Source: Sphingopyxis sp. H073 (GTDB taxonomy: Bacteria > Pseudomonadota > Alphaproteobacteria > Sphingomonadales > Sphingomonadaceae). Taken from it: a stretch of DNA of 64,000 bases. The translations under genes were made by a program, and so were the position numbers. Each line of letters begins with the position of its first letter. Within the stretch, counting starts at the first letter, position 1. The stretch lies in contig NZ_LNSG01000008.1 of NCBI RefSeq assembly GCF_001468395.1, forward strand, positions 124,001-188,000. The letters run 5' to 3'. Of this stretch, positions 27,242 to 36,154 are shown one piece after another. The notes below the pieces were generated by a model that was given only the letters and a program-made list of their open reading frames with translations, searched no databases and was not told the origin of the DNA.

Positions 27242-27304
27242 TTGACTAGAGGGTGCAACTCACATATTTAGATCGCATCCGATATAACCGGATACGATCT
27301 AAAT
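27242..27304 (+). promoter_or_regulatory. ohr promoter with overlapping OhrR-type operator
   Basis: A -35 box TTGACT (27242-27247) and -10 TATTTA (27265-27270) are 17 bases apart. A 39-base inverted repeat (27266-27304) overlaps the -10: arms ATTTAGATCGCATCCG and CGGATACGATCTAAAT pair over 16 bases with one mismatch around ATATAAC. It ends 18 bases before the ohr ATG. A MarR-type regulator of the OhrR class lies just downstream, so repression by OhrR binding here is the natural reading. Three ATTCAAT words (27185-27231 area) lie upstream. Confidence 0.75.
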
Positions 27305-27322
27305 CCAGAAAGGTGTTCTAAA

Positions 27323-27733
27323 ATGGCTGACAAGACTCTCTTCACCGGCACCACCCACGTCAAAGGCGGCGCCGAAGGCTATGCGCGCAGCACCAACGGC
27401 GTGCTCGACATCCAGCTTCCCGAGCCGCACCCTGCCGCCGAAAATCTCTTCGCAGCCGCCTGGTCGGCCTGCTTCCTCGGCGCGCTCGGCCTCGCCGCCC
27501 AGCAGAAGAAGGTCGCACTGCCGGTGACGCCGGAGATCGACACGACGATCGACCTGCTTCACAAGGACGGCGGCTTCGTCCTTCGCGCCCGCCTCGCCGT
27601 GCAGGTTCCGGGCATCGACCGCCCCGTCGCGCAGGAACTGATCGAGGCCGCGCACGCGATCTGCCCCTATTCGAGGGCGGTTGCCGGCAACATCGACATC
27701 GAACTGACGCTGGCGGAACCCGCCCTCGTCTGA
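27323..27733 (+). CDS. ohr: Organic hydroperoxide resistance protein, Ohr
   Basis: A 136-residue OsmC/Ohr-superfamily peroxidase. The two redox cysteines are Cys50 in WSACFLGAL and Cys114 in AICPYSRA, the standard Ohr pair. The N-terminal TGTTHVKGGAEGYARSTNG matches the Ohr subfamily beginning. It reduces organic hydroperoxides and lipid peroxides using lipoyl-dependent thiols. The operator-bearing promoter upstream and the adjacent MarR gene show an inducible peroxide response unit. Confidence 0.93.
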   Translation: MADKTLFTGTTHVKGGAEGYARSTNGVLDIQLPEPHPAAENLFAAAWSACFLGALGLAAQQKKVALPVTPEIDTTIDLLHKDGGFVLRARLAVQVPGIDRPVAQELIEAAHAICPYSRAVAGNIDIELTLAEPALV

Positions 27734-27836
27734 CCCCGGCTTGCCGGGCGGCGCCGTCCCCTCCCCCAGCGCCGCCCGGTTGGCAAGCGGGTCTTGCGAT
27801 CTTATCGTGTCCGACCGAACAGCCTTGGAGAGGACC

Positions 27837-28286
27837 ATGATGACCACGCCCGCGACCGCCAAATCCCCTCCGCTCAGCGACTATCTCTGTTTCGCGGTCT
27901 ATTCGGCGAACCTCGCCTTCGGGCGCGCCTACCGGCCGGTGCTCGAACCGCTCGGGCTCACCTACACACAGTATGTGGCACTTGTCGCATTGTGGGAGCA
28001 GGACGATCAGACGGTCGGGAGCCTTGGCGAAAAACTGTTCCTCGAATCGAACACGCTGACCCCGATCCTCAAGAAGCTCGAACAGACGGGCTTCGTCGAA
28101 CGCCGCCGCGATCCCGCCGACGAGCGGCAGGTCCGCATCCGCCTGACAGCGAAGGGCCGCGACCTGCAGGATGAATGTATCGGCGACAAGCTGATCGAGG
28201 CAACAGGACTCGGCGACGATTTCGTCAGAGTGCAAAAGGCGATTGCCAACCTGCGCGACAATCTGCTGGCGTCGACTGCGCCCTGA
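27837..28286 (+). CDS. ohrR: MarR-family organic peroxide sensor, OhrR
   Basis: A 149-residue winged-helix regulator. Cys18 in DYLCFAVYSANLAFGRAY corresponds to the reactive N-terminal cysteine of OhrR. The DNA-binding domain has LGEKLFLESNTLTPILKKLE and the wing RRRDPADERQVRIRLTAKG. Oxidation of the cysteine would release it from the ohr operator. It lies 103 bases downstream of ohr on the same strand and may be cotranscribed or have its own promoter. Two ATGs (27837, 27840) are in frame; the first was taken. Confidence 0.92.
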   Translation: MMTTPATAKSPPLSDYLCFAVYSANLAFGRAYRPVLEPLGLTYTQYVALVALWEQDDQTVGSLGEKLFLESNTLTPILKKLEQTGFVERRRDPADERQVRIRLTAKGRDLQDECIGDKLIEATGLGDDFVRVQKAIANLRDNLLASTAP

Positions 28287-28388
28287 TCGCGGTCGCAGCG
28301 GCCATGGCGCCAGAGTCGCGCTCCTGTGCCAGCACGGCGGTTCACAAATGCGGCCGCGCTGGCTAGGCTGCACAATCCATAGATGTTC

Positions 28389-28472
28389 GTGTTCGCCCGC
28401 GAAGGCGGGGCCATCTCCGGTCGGCACCATTATGATCGGGAGGGAGATGGAACCTCGCCTTCGCGGGCACAC
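28389..28472. repeat. Intergenic inverted repeat family B, copy 2 (diverged)
   Basis: The arms GCCCGCGAAGGCGGGGCCATC (from about 28395) and GATGGAACCTCGCCTTCGCGGG pair imperfectly. The loop differs from the other two copies, holding CACCATTATGATCGGGAGGG. The element lies between ohrR and the M28 peptidase gene, on the 5' side of the latter's start. Confidence 0.75.
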
Positions 28473-28492
28473 ATATCGACCGAAAGCCCTGG

Positions 28493-30142
28493 ATGACCCG
28501 ACTCCCTGCCGTCTGCCTCGCCGCTCTCCTCGTTGCCTCCCCCGCTGGCGCGCAGGAAATCAGCGCCGCGAATCTGACCGAAACCGTCCGCACCCTCGCC
28601 TCCGACCAGTTTCAGGGCCGCGCGCCCGGCACGGTTGGGGAGGAACGCACGATCGGCTATCTGATCGGCCGGTTGCAGGCGCTCGGGCTTGAACCTGCAG
28701 GGACCAACGGCGGCTGGACGCAGCCTGTCCCCCTCCTCCACACCGCGCTCGGCGAGCCTTCGAAACTCGCCTTCGCGCGCGGGGGCGCGACAACCCCGCT
28801 CGTGCAGGGCACCGATATCTATGTCTCGACACTCCAGTCGGCCGACGTTGCGGCCGTCGCAAATGCGCCGTTGGTTTTTGTCGGCTATGGCGTCACCGCG
28901 CCCGAACGCGGCTGGGACGATTTCAAGGGCGCCGACCTCAAGGGCAAGGTCGCGGTCTTCCTGATCAATGACCCCGACTTCGTCGCCGCAAAGGGCGAGG
29001 ACAGCGCCGGCAAGTTCGGCGGCCGGACGATGACCTATTACGGCCGCTGGACATACAAATTCGAGGAAGCGGCGCGGCGCGGCGCGATCGCCGCTCTGAT
29101 CGTCCACGACAGCGACGGCGTCGGCTATGGCTGGAACGTCGTCAAAAGCGGCGGCGGCGAAAACTATGGCCTCGTCGTCCCGCCCGAGCAGCGGACGAGC
29201 CTCGCCTTGCAAGGCTGGATTTCGGGCGAGACTGCGACGAAGCTTTTTGCCGACGCCGGACAGGATCTCGAGAAGCTCCGCACCGCCGCGCGGCGCAAGA
29301 ATTTCAGGCCCGTCGATCTCGGTACCCGCTTCTATGCCGAGGTGCCGGTGAAGCATGAAGTCGTGCAAAGCCAGAACGTCCTGGCGAAAATCCCCGGCAC
29401 GAAGCGGCCGAACGAAGTCGTGATGTATGGCGCGCACTGGGATGCCTATGGCGAGGGCAAGCCCGACGAGCAGGGCCGCATCTATCGCGCGGGGGCCAAC
29501 GACGACGCGCTCGGCGTGGCGGGGCTGTTCGAGATCGCGCGCAATTTCAAGGCCGCGCCGCCGCCCGACCGCACCATCCTCTTCGCCTTCTGGACCGCCG
29601 AGGAGCGCGGCCTGCTGGGTTCGGAAGCCTATGCGCAGAGCCCGCTATATCCGCCCGAGACGACCGTCGCCAATCTGGGCCTCGACATCCTTCAGACCGC
29701 GGGCCGTGCGAAGGACGTCATCCTCGTCGGCAAGGGCCAGGGCACGCTGGAGGACGATCTCGCGCGCCTCGCCGCGAAGCAGGGCCGAACGGTGAGCGTC
29801 GAGAGCCTCCCCGAACGCGGCCTCTTCTACCGCGCCGACCATTTCAGCATGGCGAAACGCGGCGTCCCCGTCTTGTTGATGATGGGCATCGCGGGCGCCT
29901 CTGACCTGGTAAGCGGCGGGAAGGACGCGGGCCAGAAGTGGGTCGATGACTATACCGGCAAATGCTATCATCAAGCCTGCGACGCATGGGACGCCGGTTG
30001 GAACCTCGACGGTGCGATCGAGGATATTTCGGTTTTCTACCGGATCGGCGACGAACTTGCGCGTTCGGGTAAATGGCCCGGCTGGAAAGCGGGTAGCGAA
30101 TTCAAGGCGGTCCGCGACGCGAGCGCGGCAACGCGAAACTGA
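28493..30142 (+). CDS. M28 family zinc peptidase, exported
   Basis: A 549-residue protein with a signal peptide (about 1-20, ending PAGA), a PA-domain-like insertion, and the M28 catalytic core. The metal ligands appear as the histidine of MYGAHWDAYG (near 309), the aspartate pair in RAGANDDALGVAG and the glutamates in WTAEERGLLGSEAY. Later Asp and His residues complete the two-zinc site. It would act as an aminopeptidase in the periplasm. Start at 28493 (MTRLPAVCL). No operon partner is evident. Confidence 0.92.
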   Translation: MTRLPAVCLAALLVASPAGAQEISAANLTETVRTLASDQFQGRAPGTVGEERTIGYLIGRLQALGLEPAGTNGGWTQPVPLLHTALGEPSKLAFARGGATTPLVQGTDIYVSTLQSADVAAVANAPLVFVGYGVTAPERGWDDFKGADLKGKVAVFLINDPDFVAAKGEDSAGKFGGRTMTYYGRWTYKFEEAARRGAIAALIVHDSDGVGYGWNVVKSGGGENYGLVVPPEQRTSLALQGWISGETATKLFADAGQDLEKLRTAARRKNFRPVDLGTRFYAEVPVKHEVVQSQNVLAKIPGTKRPNEVVMYGAHWDAYGEGKPDEQGRIYRAGANDDALGVAGLFEIARNFKAAPPPDRTILFAFWTAEERGLLGSEAYAQSPLYPPETTVANLGLDILQTAGRAKDVILVGKGQGTLEDDLARLAAKQGRTVSVESLPERGLFYRADHFSMAKRGVPVLLMMGIAGASDLVSGGKDAGQKWVDDYTGKCYHQACDAWDAGWNLDGAIEDISVFYRIGDELARSGKWPGWKAGSEFKAVRDASAATRN

Positions 30143-30162
30143 AAGACGCCGCGCGTTTTCGG

Positions 30163-31632
30163 TCAGAAAAGCCCCGGCAACTCGCGCTGGGCCGCACGCG
30201 GGGTTTGCGCGATCAGCATTTCGGGCTCGGCCGCCAGTGCCCTCCCGCCGCGCGCGAGCGCGCCCGCCGACGCCTCGGCGATACGCGCGGTGCAGGCGTT
30301 GCCCGCGAGAAAGTCGATCGCGGCGCGCACCGAGGCTTCGCGCGGATCACCGAGCGGGAAGGACGGGTCGTCCGCCGCCGCGCAGCTGTTCGATATCTTG
30401 GGCGCGAGCCCGCCATAATAATCGCTCTGCCCGGTCGCATTGCCTGTCGCGAAGGCGATGACGCGGATGCGATCGTCGCATTCGGCTTTGTCGAGCGCGA
30501 TCTGGCCGACGGGCTTGCCATAGGTGTTACTGCCGACGAGCGTCATGTTGGTGCCGAGATAAGGCAGCATCCCGTTGATCACGAGTTCCGATGCCGAGGC
30601 GGTCGAGCCGGTGCCGATAAAGGCGATACGCGTCGGCGCGATCGATTGTGGCCTGGCATCGAAGAAATGCCGGTCGTCCTCGGCCGATTTCGACGGACGG
30701 AAAAGCGTCTGCGAAAACAGCTCCGACGCCGTGCGATTTCGTCCGAGCAGGTCGCCCATCAGCTCCGCCGTGCTGACCAGCCCGCCGCCATTATAGCGGA
30801 AATCGATCACCACATCGGTGATCCCCTGGTTGCGGAAATTCAGGAACGCGCTTTCGAGCTGGGGGTCGGCCGAGCGGATGAAGGTGCGCAGGTTGATATA
30901 GCCGTAGTTGCGGCCGTTTTCGCTGATCACCTTGGCGCCATAGCGGTCGGACACCGGGTCGATGTCATAGTCGGCCTTGGTGACCGACACCTCGCGCGTG
31001 CCCCCGCCAGCGTCGACGATCCGCAGCACGCGGGTGACGCCGGGATCGCTCGGCCCCAGCGCGTTGGTGATGCCCGCGGTGCCTTCGCTCGCGACGATCG
31101 CGGCGATCGTCCGGATATTCGACGTCGCCGTTCCGATCCCGACGATCTGCGTGCCGCGGTCGATACCGGCGGCAAAGGCGGGCGCGCCCTCATAGGCCTC
31201 GAGGATCGTGACGCGCTGGAGCGATGAATCGTAGCTCAGCCGTACCCCGAAACCAGCGCTCGACCCGCTGTTGTAGAAGGCATTCTCCTCGGCGATTGAG
31301 GTAATGTAGGTGAAATAGCGGTCCTTGCCGAGCGCGCGCGCCGGCGCGACCAGAGCGTCGATATAGGATTGGACGTCGGAATAGCCCGCCGGATTCGCGC
31401 TGCTCGCGACATCGCCGGGGAACAGATACCATTCGTCGATCACCGCCTTGGCGAACGCCTGCCGCGCGGGCAGGCCGCAACTTGCGGTGGGGGCGGGAGT
31501 CGGGCTCGGCGTCGGCGTCACAGTGACCGGACCGCTGCTTCCGCTGCCGCCTCCACCCCCGCCGCACGCCGAGAGCATCAGCGCCGCGAGCACCGCGCTC
31601 GCGACCGACCGCCTTGACCCGTTCATTCCCAT
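30163..31632 (-). CDS. S41 family C-terminal processing-type peptidase, lipoprotein
   Basis: A 489-residue protein with a lipobox LSACGGGGGG at about 20-30 followed by a proline/threonine-rich linker (TPTPSPTPAPT), so it is anchored as a lipoprotein. A PDZ-like part (GFGVRLSYDSSLQRVTILEA, then YEGAPAFAAGID) precedes the protease core: VVIDFRYNGGGLVSTAELM and GTGSTASASELVINGML, which holds the catalytic serine. It would process periplasmic or outer-membrane proteins. It is convergent with the M28 gene, with only 20 bases between stops. Confidence 0.9.
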   Translation of the reverse strand: MGMNGSRRSVASAVLAALMLSACGGGGGGSGSSGPVTVTPTPSPTPAPTASCGLPARQAFAKAVIDEWYLFPGDVASSANPAGYSDVQSYIDALVAPARALGKDRYFTYITSIAEENAFYNSGSSAGFGVRLSYDSSLQRVTILEAYEGAPAFAAGIDRGTQIVGIGTATSNIRTIAAIVASEGTAGITNALGPSDPGVTRVLRIVDAGGGTREVSVTKADYDIDPVSDRYGAKVISENGRNYGYINLRTFIRSADPQLESAFLNFRNQGITDVVIDFRYNGGGLVSTAELMGDLLGRNRTASELFSQTLFRPSKSAEDDRHFFDARPQSIAPTRIAFIGTGSTASASELVINGMLPYLGTNMTLVGSNTYGKPVGQIALDKAECDDRIRVIAFATGNATGQSDYYGGLAPKISNSCAAADDPSFPLGDPREASVRAAIDFLAGNACTARIAEASAGALARGGRALAAEPEMLIAQTPRAAQRELPGLF

Positions 31633-31686
31633 GTCTCCCCAGTACGACCCAATATTATCTGTTGTGACCTATATCGCCGATGAACC

Positions 31687-32400
31687 TCAACCATCCTCTC
31701 CGGTATCCGTGCTTCGTCCCTTGAACCCCTGCGCGATGACGTAGAGTTCGGGCGATCCCTTGCGGCTCGCGGGCGGCTTCGCGTGCTTCACCGTCGCGAA
31801 GTTGCGTTTGAGGACGGTCAGCAGCTCGCGGTCGGCGCCGCCGGCGAAGACCTTGGCAACGAAGGCGCCGCCCGGCTGGAGATTCCGGACCGCAAAGTCG
31901 GCGGCGGTCTCTGCGAGCGCGATGGTCCGCAAATGGTCGGTCTGCGGATGGCCGACGGTGTTCGCCGCCATGTCCGAAATGACCAGGTCGGGCGCGCTGC
32001 CCAGCGCCTCGATCAGCGCATCAGGCGCGGCGTCGTCCATGAAATCCATCTCGAGGATCTCGACACCTTCGATCGGCTCGCACGGAAGCAGGTCGATTCC
32101 GGCGACGCGCGCGCGCGTGTTCGCCTTACGCACGACCTGCGACCAGCCGCCGGGGGTGATCCCCAGATCGACGACTGCGCGCGCTTTCTTGAGCAAGCCG
32201 AATTTCTCGTCGAGTTCGATCAGCTTGTACGCGGCGCGCGAACGATAGCCTTCGGCCTGCGCACGCCGGACATAGGGGTCGTTGAGTTGCCGCTGCAGCC
32301 AGCGCGTCGACGACGCGGTGCGCCGCCGTGCGGTCTTCACCCGCTCGCGCAAGCCGCCACGGCCGCCCGAGCGGCCGCCTCCCCCCGCGCCCTTGCTCAT
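31687..32400 (-). CDS. rlmE: 23S rRNA 2'-O-ribose methyltransferase RlmE (FtsJ/RrmJ)
   Basis: A 237-residue SAM-dependent methyltransferase. The SAM motif is VVDLGITPGGWSQVV near residue 85. The catalytic K-D-K-E tetrad appears in SRAAYKLIE, ISDMAANTVGHPQTDHLR, VAKVFAGG and SPELYV. A glycine- and arginine-rich N-terminal tail (about 1-20) precedes the fold. It methylates U2552 of 23S rRNA. Its start overlaps the stop of the Ppx/GppA gene (ATGA, 32397-32400), a coupled pair common in this group. Confidence 0.92.
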   Translation of the reverse strand: MSKGAGGGGRSGGRGGLRERVKTARRRTASSTRWLQRQLNDPYVRRAQAEGYRSRAAYKLIELDEKFGLLKKARAVVDLGITPGGWSQVVRKANTRARVAGIDLLPCEPIEGVEILEMDFMDDAAPDALIEALGSAPDLVISDMAANTVGHPQTDHLRTIALAETAADFAVRNLQPGGAFVAKVFAGGADRELLTVLKRNFATVKHAKPPASRKGSPELYVIAQGFKGRSTDTGEDG

Positions 32401-33488
32401 TTGCGATGCTCGCGCCGGGTCACGGGCACGTCGCGGCCCTGCATCGCCAGCGTGCGCAGGATGCCCTCGCGGATACCGCGGTCGGCGACCCCGACACGCG
32501 CGGCGGGCCACAGGTCGATGATGCTTTCGAGGATCGCGCAGCCCGCGACGACCAGATCGGCGCGCTCGCGCCCGATGCACGCGATGTCGGCGCGGTCGTC
32601 GAGGCTCGCTTCGGCGAGGCGGCGGCTGATGTCGCGCATCGCATCGGCGGGGACCGCGAGCCCGTCGACCGCGCGGCGGTCGTAGCGCGGCAGGTTGAGG
32701 AACACGCTGGCCAGCGTCGTCACCGTGCCGCTGGTGCCGAGCAGACGGAGCGGCTGGCCGGTGAAGCGTGTCGCGCGGTCGGCGAAGGCGGCGAAGGCGC
32801 TCTGCGTGACTTCGCGCATCCGCGCATAGCTCGCCTGCCGCGCGGGCAGGCTGTCTTCGCCCGGCGCCGCATGCTCGGTCAGCGAGACGACGCCCCAGGG
32901 CACGCTGATCCAGTCGTGAATCTTGACGTCCTGGTCGGACACGTCGACGTGCATCAATTCGGTCGAGCCGCCGCCGATGTCGAAGATCAGCGCGGGTCCG
33001 TCGCCCGGCTCCATGAGATTGTGGCACCCGAGCACGGCGAGTCGCGCTTCCTCGGCAGCGGAGATGATGTCCAGCGCAATCCCCGTCTCCCGCTTGACGC
33101 GGGCGGCGAGTTCGGCGCCGTTCGAGGCGCGTCGGCACGCTTCGGTCGCGACCGCACGCGACAGGGTGACGTGGCGGCGGCGGAGCTTGTCGGCGCAGAT
33201 CGCGAGCGCGGCGACGGTGCGGTCCATCGCCGCGTCGCTGATCCGTCCGGTCGCGTGCAACCCTTCGCCCAAGCGCACGATCCGCGAAAAAGCGTCGATC
33301 ACGACAAGTTCGCCGTCCTGCGGACGCGCGATCAGCAGCCGGCAATTGTTGGTCCCGAGATCGATGGCGGCATAGCTGCGGGGCCGGACAACCGGCACCG
33401 GACGGGACGGAGAATCCCCTTTTTGAATTCGCTTCGCCGGCGGACCGGGCCGCGGCGATCGCCCTGATGGCGCTGCCATTTGCCGCAT
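32397..33488 (-). CDS. Ppx/GppA family exopolyphosphatase / guanosine pentaphosphatase
   Basis: A 363-residue actin-fold phosphatase. Conserved blocks are YAAIDLGTNNCRLLIA (phosphate 1), RIVRLGEGLHATGRIS, AEEARLAVLG and ALIFDIGGGSTELMHVDV (phosphate 2). It would hydrolyse polyphosphate or pppGpp in the cytoplasm. The start is uncertain: ATGs at 33479, 33488 and 33509 are in frame; 33488 was chosen for an AGG eleven bases upstream. Two coupled genes (this and rlmE) run on the minus strand. Confidence 0.88.
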   Translation of the reverse strand: MRQMAAPSGRSPRPGPPAKRIQKGDSPSRPVPVVRPRSYAAIDLGTNNCRLLIARPQDGELVVIDAFSRIVRLGEGLHATGRISDAAMDRTVAALAICADKLRRRHVTLSRAVATEACRRASNGAELAARVKRETGIALDIISAAEEARLAVLGCHNLMEPGDGPALIFDIGGGSTELMHVDVSDQDVKIHDWISVPWGVVSLTEHAAPGEDSLPARQASYARMREVTQSAFAAFADRATRFTGQPLRLLGTSGTVTTLASVFLNLPRYDRRAVDGLAVPADAMRDISRRLAEASLDDRADIACIGRERADLVVAGCAILESIIDLWPAARVGVADRGIREGILRTLAMQGRDVPVTRREHRK

Positions 33489-33598
33489 GGCTATGTTGAC
33501 CTGTCTCAATCACGCGTCCGCGCGAAGCCGCGAACGTGCACTTGACGTCAAACTAGGCGGCGCCAGCCCCGTTGGCAACCCCGCCCCCTGCACGCAGC

Positions 33599-33628
33599 AA
33601 AACCCCGCCCGGCGGCAGCCGGACGGGG
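33599..33628 (-). terminator. Rho-independent terminator of the glycine-zipper gene
   Basis: On the minus strand the arms GCCGGACGGGG complement (33618-33628) and CCCCGCCCGGC complement (33603-33613) pair over 11 bases with one mismatch, around a 4-base loop. TTTT (33602-33599) follows directly. It lies 39 bases past the stop of the glycine-zipper gene. Confidence 0.85.
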
Positions 33629-33667
33629 CAAAGGGAGGGAAGAGACTTTATTGGGGTTCGGGTCTGC

Positions 33668-34072
33668 TTAGCGGCAGCCGTCATTACCCTTGTCGATCGC
33701 GCGGCCGGCGATCGCGCCTACGGCCCCGCCGATGATCGTGCCGACGGTCTTGTCGCCGCGGCCTGCGATCTCGTGGCCGGCGAGGCCGCCCGCGATCGCA
33801 CCGATCACGGTTCCGCCGGTGCCATTGTCGCACTGGCGATAGTTACGGCGGCTGCCCTGATAATAGCGGCGATCGTTACGATAATCGCGGCGGTCATAGC
33901 GGTCGCCACGGCGGTCGTAGCGATCATAGCGACGATGGTCGCGATCATAGCTCGCCGAATAGGCGTCGTAGCCGCCATTGTAATAGCCCGGCTGCGCTGC
34001 CGCCGGTGCCGCCATGCCCAGCGTCGCGGTCGACATCAGGGCGGCGAGGGAGAGGGTCACCATCTTTTTCAT
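33668..34072 (-). CDS. Glycine-zipper 2TM-domain exported protein with tyrosine/arginine/aspartate-rich stretch
   Basis: A 134-residue protein with a signal peptide (about 1-26, ending PAAA). Next comes a low-complexity region of repeated YDR/DRR units (about 40-72) and then a glycine-zipper segment: GGTVIGAIAGGLAGHEIAGR and VGTIIGGAVGAIAGRAID. Such 2TM zipper proteins associate with the outer or inner membrane. The start at 34072 was preferred over the ATG at 34078 because AGGAG lies seven bases before it, against one base for 34078. A terminator follows. Confidence 0.85.
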   Translation of the reverse strand: MKKMVTLSLAALMSTATLGMAAPAAAQPGYYNGGYDAYSASYDRDHRRYDRYDRRGDRYDRRDYRNDRRYYQGSRRNYRQCDNGTGGTVIGAIAGGLAGHEIAGRGDKTVGTIIGGAVGAIAGRAIDKGNDGCR

Positions 34073-34241
34073 CGTCATTCTCCTTCATCTTGTGTCAGCC
34101 CGTGTCGGGCAGTGGGTGGGTCGATGACGCTGTTCTGCCCGATTCGCTTTGAGCGAAGCCTGAACGCCGCTGTTGGCTAAGGTTCAGCTTTCATTGCCTT
34201 CCCCTTGCGCTTTTCCGTCGTTCGGCCCTATCGCCGCGCCG

Positions 34242-35240
34242 ATGCGCCGCCTGTTCCTTGCCGCCCTGATATTCGTCGCCATCGGCCCTGTCCTTGGCAC
34301 GCGGCAGGTGCGGCCCGTCGTCGACACCGCGCCGCAAGACATCGCGGTCCACGCACTCGGCCATCCGGCGGGCCGGGCCGGCGCGTTGCGGTTTGTTCGC
34401 GGCTGGCGGCTCAGCAGCTCCAACGCGATGTTCGGCGGCTTTTCATCGCTTGCCGTGACGGGGCCGGACCGGTTCCAGCTCATCGCCGACAATGGCTATT
34501 GGGCGCGCTTCGCGGTGCTGCCCGGCGACCGCGTCGCGGACGCGCGGATCGGCAAGATCCCGGTGCCCGGCGGCAATGTCGGGAAGAAGTCGAAAAGCGA
34601 CGTCGAGGCGCTGCTCTTCGACCCGGCGACGGACCAAAGCCGGGTCGCGCTCGAATTTGTGAACGAGGTCTGGCGCCTCGATTCGACGCTTGGCCGGATC
34701 GAATCGCGCGCGGCGCTTCCGCGGCCGCACTGGCCCAAGAATAGCGGGCCGGAGGCGATGGCACGCTTGCCCGACGGGCGGATCGTCATCTTCTCCGAAA
34801 ATGCCGACGACGACCCGCGCGGGTGCGAGGCGCTGCTGTTCGAGGGCGATCCTTCGGTCCCGGGGACGCGCGCGCAGCGTTTCTATTACGACGCGGAAGG
34901 CAAGGGTGCGGTCAGCGACGCGACGACGCTCCCCGACGGGCGCATTCTGCTCGTGCATCGGCGGGTGGGTTTCGATCCGGTGTTCACGACGACCGTCGCG
35001 ATCGTCGATCCCGCCGACATCCGCCCCGGTGCCGTCCTGCGATCACGGACGATCGGGCGCGTGCCGGGGGCGCTCGCGGACAATTACGAAGGCGCGGCGG
35101 TAACGACCGATGGCGCCCGCATCTTTCTCTGGCTCGTATCGGACAACAATTTCAATCGCTGGCAGCGAAGCCTGCTCGTCCAGTTCGAACTCGTCGGCCT
35201 GCCGGTTCGCGCGCCGGACAGCAAAAAGGCCGCGCGGTAA
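34242..35240 (+). CDS. Exported esterase-like activity of phytase family protein
   Basis: A 332-residue protein with a short signal peptide (about 1-19) and a beta-propeller-type domain of the phytase-like family. Recognisable segments are GGFSSLAVTGPDRFQLIADN, GPEAMARLPDGRIVIFSEN, GAVSDATTLPDGRILLVHRR and DNYEGAAVTTDGARIFLWLV, the last with the usual late DNNFNRWQRSLLVQFEL. The substrate is unknown. It is convergent with rpmB across 36 bases. Confidence 0.85.
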   Translation: MRRLFLAALIFVAIGPVLGTRQVRPVVDTAPQDIAVHALGHPAGRAGALRFVRGWRLSSSNAMFGGFSSLAVTGPDRFQLIADNGYWARFAVLPGDRVADARIGKIPVPGGNVGKKSKSDVEALLFDPATDQSRVALEFVNEVWRLDSTLGRIESRAALPRPHWPKNSGPEAMARLPDGRIVIFSENADDDPRGCEALLFEGDPSVPGTRAQRFYYDAEGKGAVSDATTLPDGRILLVHRRVGFDPVFTTTVAIVDPADIRPGAVLRSRTIGRVPGALADNYEGAAVTTDGARIFLWLVSDNNFNRWQRSLLVQFELVGLPVRAPDSKKAAR

Positions 35241-35276
35241 ACCGGCGGCCTCCTGCAATTCGAAAGACCCGGAAGG

Positions 35277-35570
35277 TCAGGCGGCCTTTTCGGCCAGCTT
35301 CTTCGCGACTTCCTTCTTCAGCTTGCGGGCGTTCGCCGAAAGCTGCTCGTCACCGGCCTTCAGCAGCCAGTTGTCGAGACCGCCATTGTGCTCGACCGAG
35401 CGCAGGCCGTGGGTCGACACGCGCAGCTTCACACCCTTGCCGAGCGCGTCCGACAGCAGCGTCACATTCTGCAGGTTGGGCAGGAAGGTGCGCTTGGTCT
35501 TGTTGTTGGCGTGGCTGACATTGTGGCCAATCTGGCGGCCCTTGCCGGTCAGTTCGCAAATGCGCGACAT
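35277..35570 (-). CDS. rpmB: 50S ribosomal protein L28
   Basis: A 97-residue basic ribosomal protein. It opens [20 protein letters not shown], followed by [20 protein letters not shown] and a lysine-rich C-terminus, as in alphaproteobacterial L28. The start at 35570 gives the standard N-terminus. It is transcribed away from tadA across 128 bases and converges on the phytase-like gene. Confidence 0.97.
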   Translation of the reverse strand: MSRICELTGKGRQIGHNVSHANNKTKRTFLPNLQNVTLLSDALGKGVKLRVSTHGLRSVEHNGGLDNWLLKAGDEQLSANARKLKKEVAKKLAEKAA

Positions 35571-35698
35571 CGTCTTCTTCCTCGAATCAATGGGCGGCGT
35601 CCGGGGCGGGCCGAAAGGCTCCGAAAGGACCGGATGGGCCGGGAAAGGCGCGCGCTTATCGGCTTGCCGGAGATTCGTCAAGCGATTAGCGGGGACGA

Positions 35699-36154
35699 AT
35701 GGCTCGATTTCCCCTTCCCCAACCGATGCGCCGCGCGCTCGACCTGGCGCAGATTGCCGCAGACTGGGGCGAAGTGCCCGTCGGCGCGGTGATCGTCAAG
35801 GATGGCCGCATCATCGCCGAGGGCCATAACCGCCCCCGCGAATCGCACGATCCGACCGCGCACGCCGAAATCGTCGCGATTCGCGCCGCGGCGGCGAAAA
35901 TCGGCAACGAGCGCCTCGACGGTTGCGACCTTTATGTCACGCTCGAGCCCTGCGCGATGTGCGCCGGGGCGATCGCGCACGCGCGAATCGCGCGCCTCTA
36001 TTATGGCGCCGACGACCCGAAGGGCGGGGCGGTGGCCCACGGCCCGCGCACCTTCGCCCAGCCGACGATCCACCATAGGCCCGAGATTTACGACGGGATC
36101 GGCGCGGGCGAGGCGGCAACGCTGCTGAAGGACTTTTTCGCCGCGCGGCGGTGA
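35699..36154 (+). CDS. tadA: tRNA-specific adenosine deaminase TadA
   Basis: A 151-residue deaminase. The zinc site is [11 protein letters not shown] (HAE, near residue 55) with [17 protein letters not shown] (PCxxC, near 85), and [21 protein letters not shown] precedes it. It converts the wobble adenosine of tRNA-Arg(ACG) to inosine. The start may instead be the ATG ten codons later (MRRALDLA). It is divergent from rpmB and followed by a repeat-rich gap. Confidence 0.93.
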   Translation: MARFPLPQPMRRALDLAQIAADWGEVPVGAVIVKDGRIIAEGHNRPRESHDPTAHAEIVAIRAAAAKIGNERLDGCDLYVTLEPCAMCAGAIAHARIARLYYGADDPKGGAVAHGPRTFAQPTIHHRPEIYDGIGAGEAATLLKDFFAARR

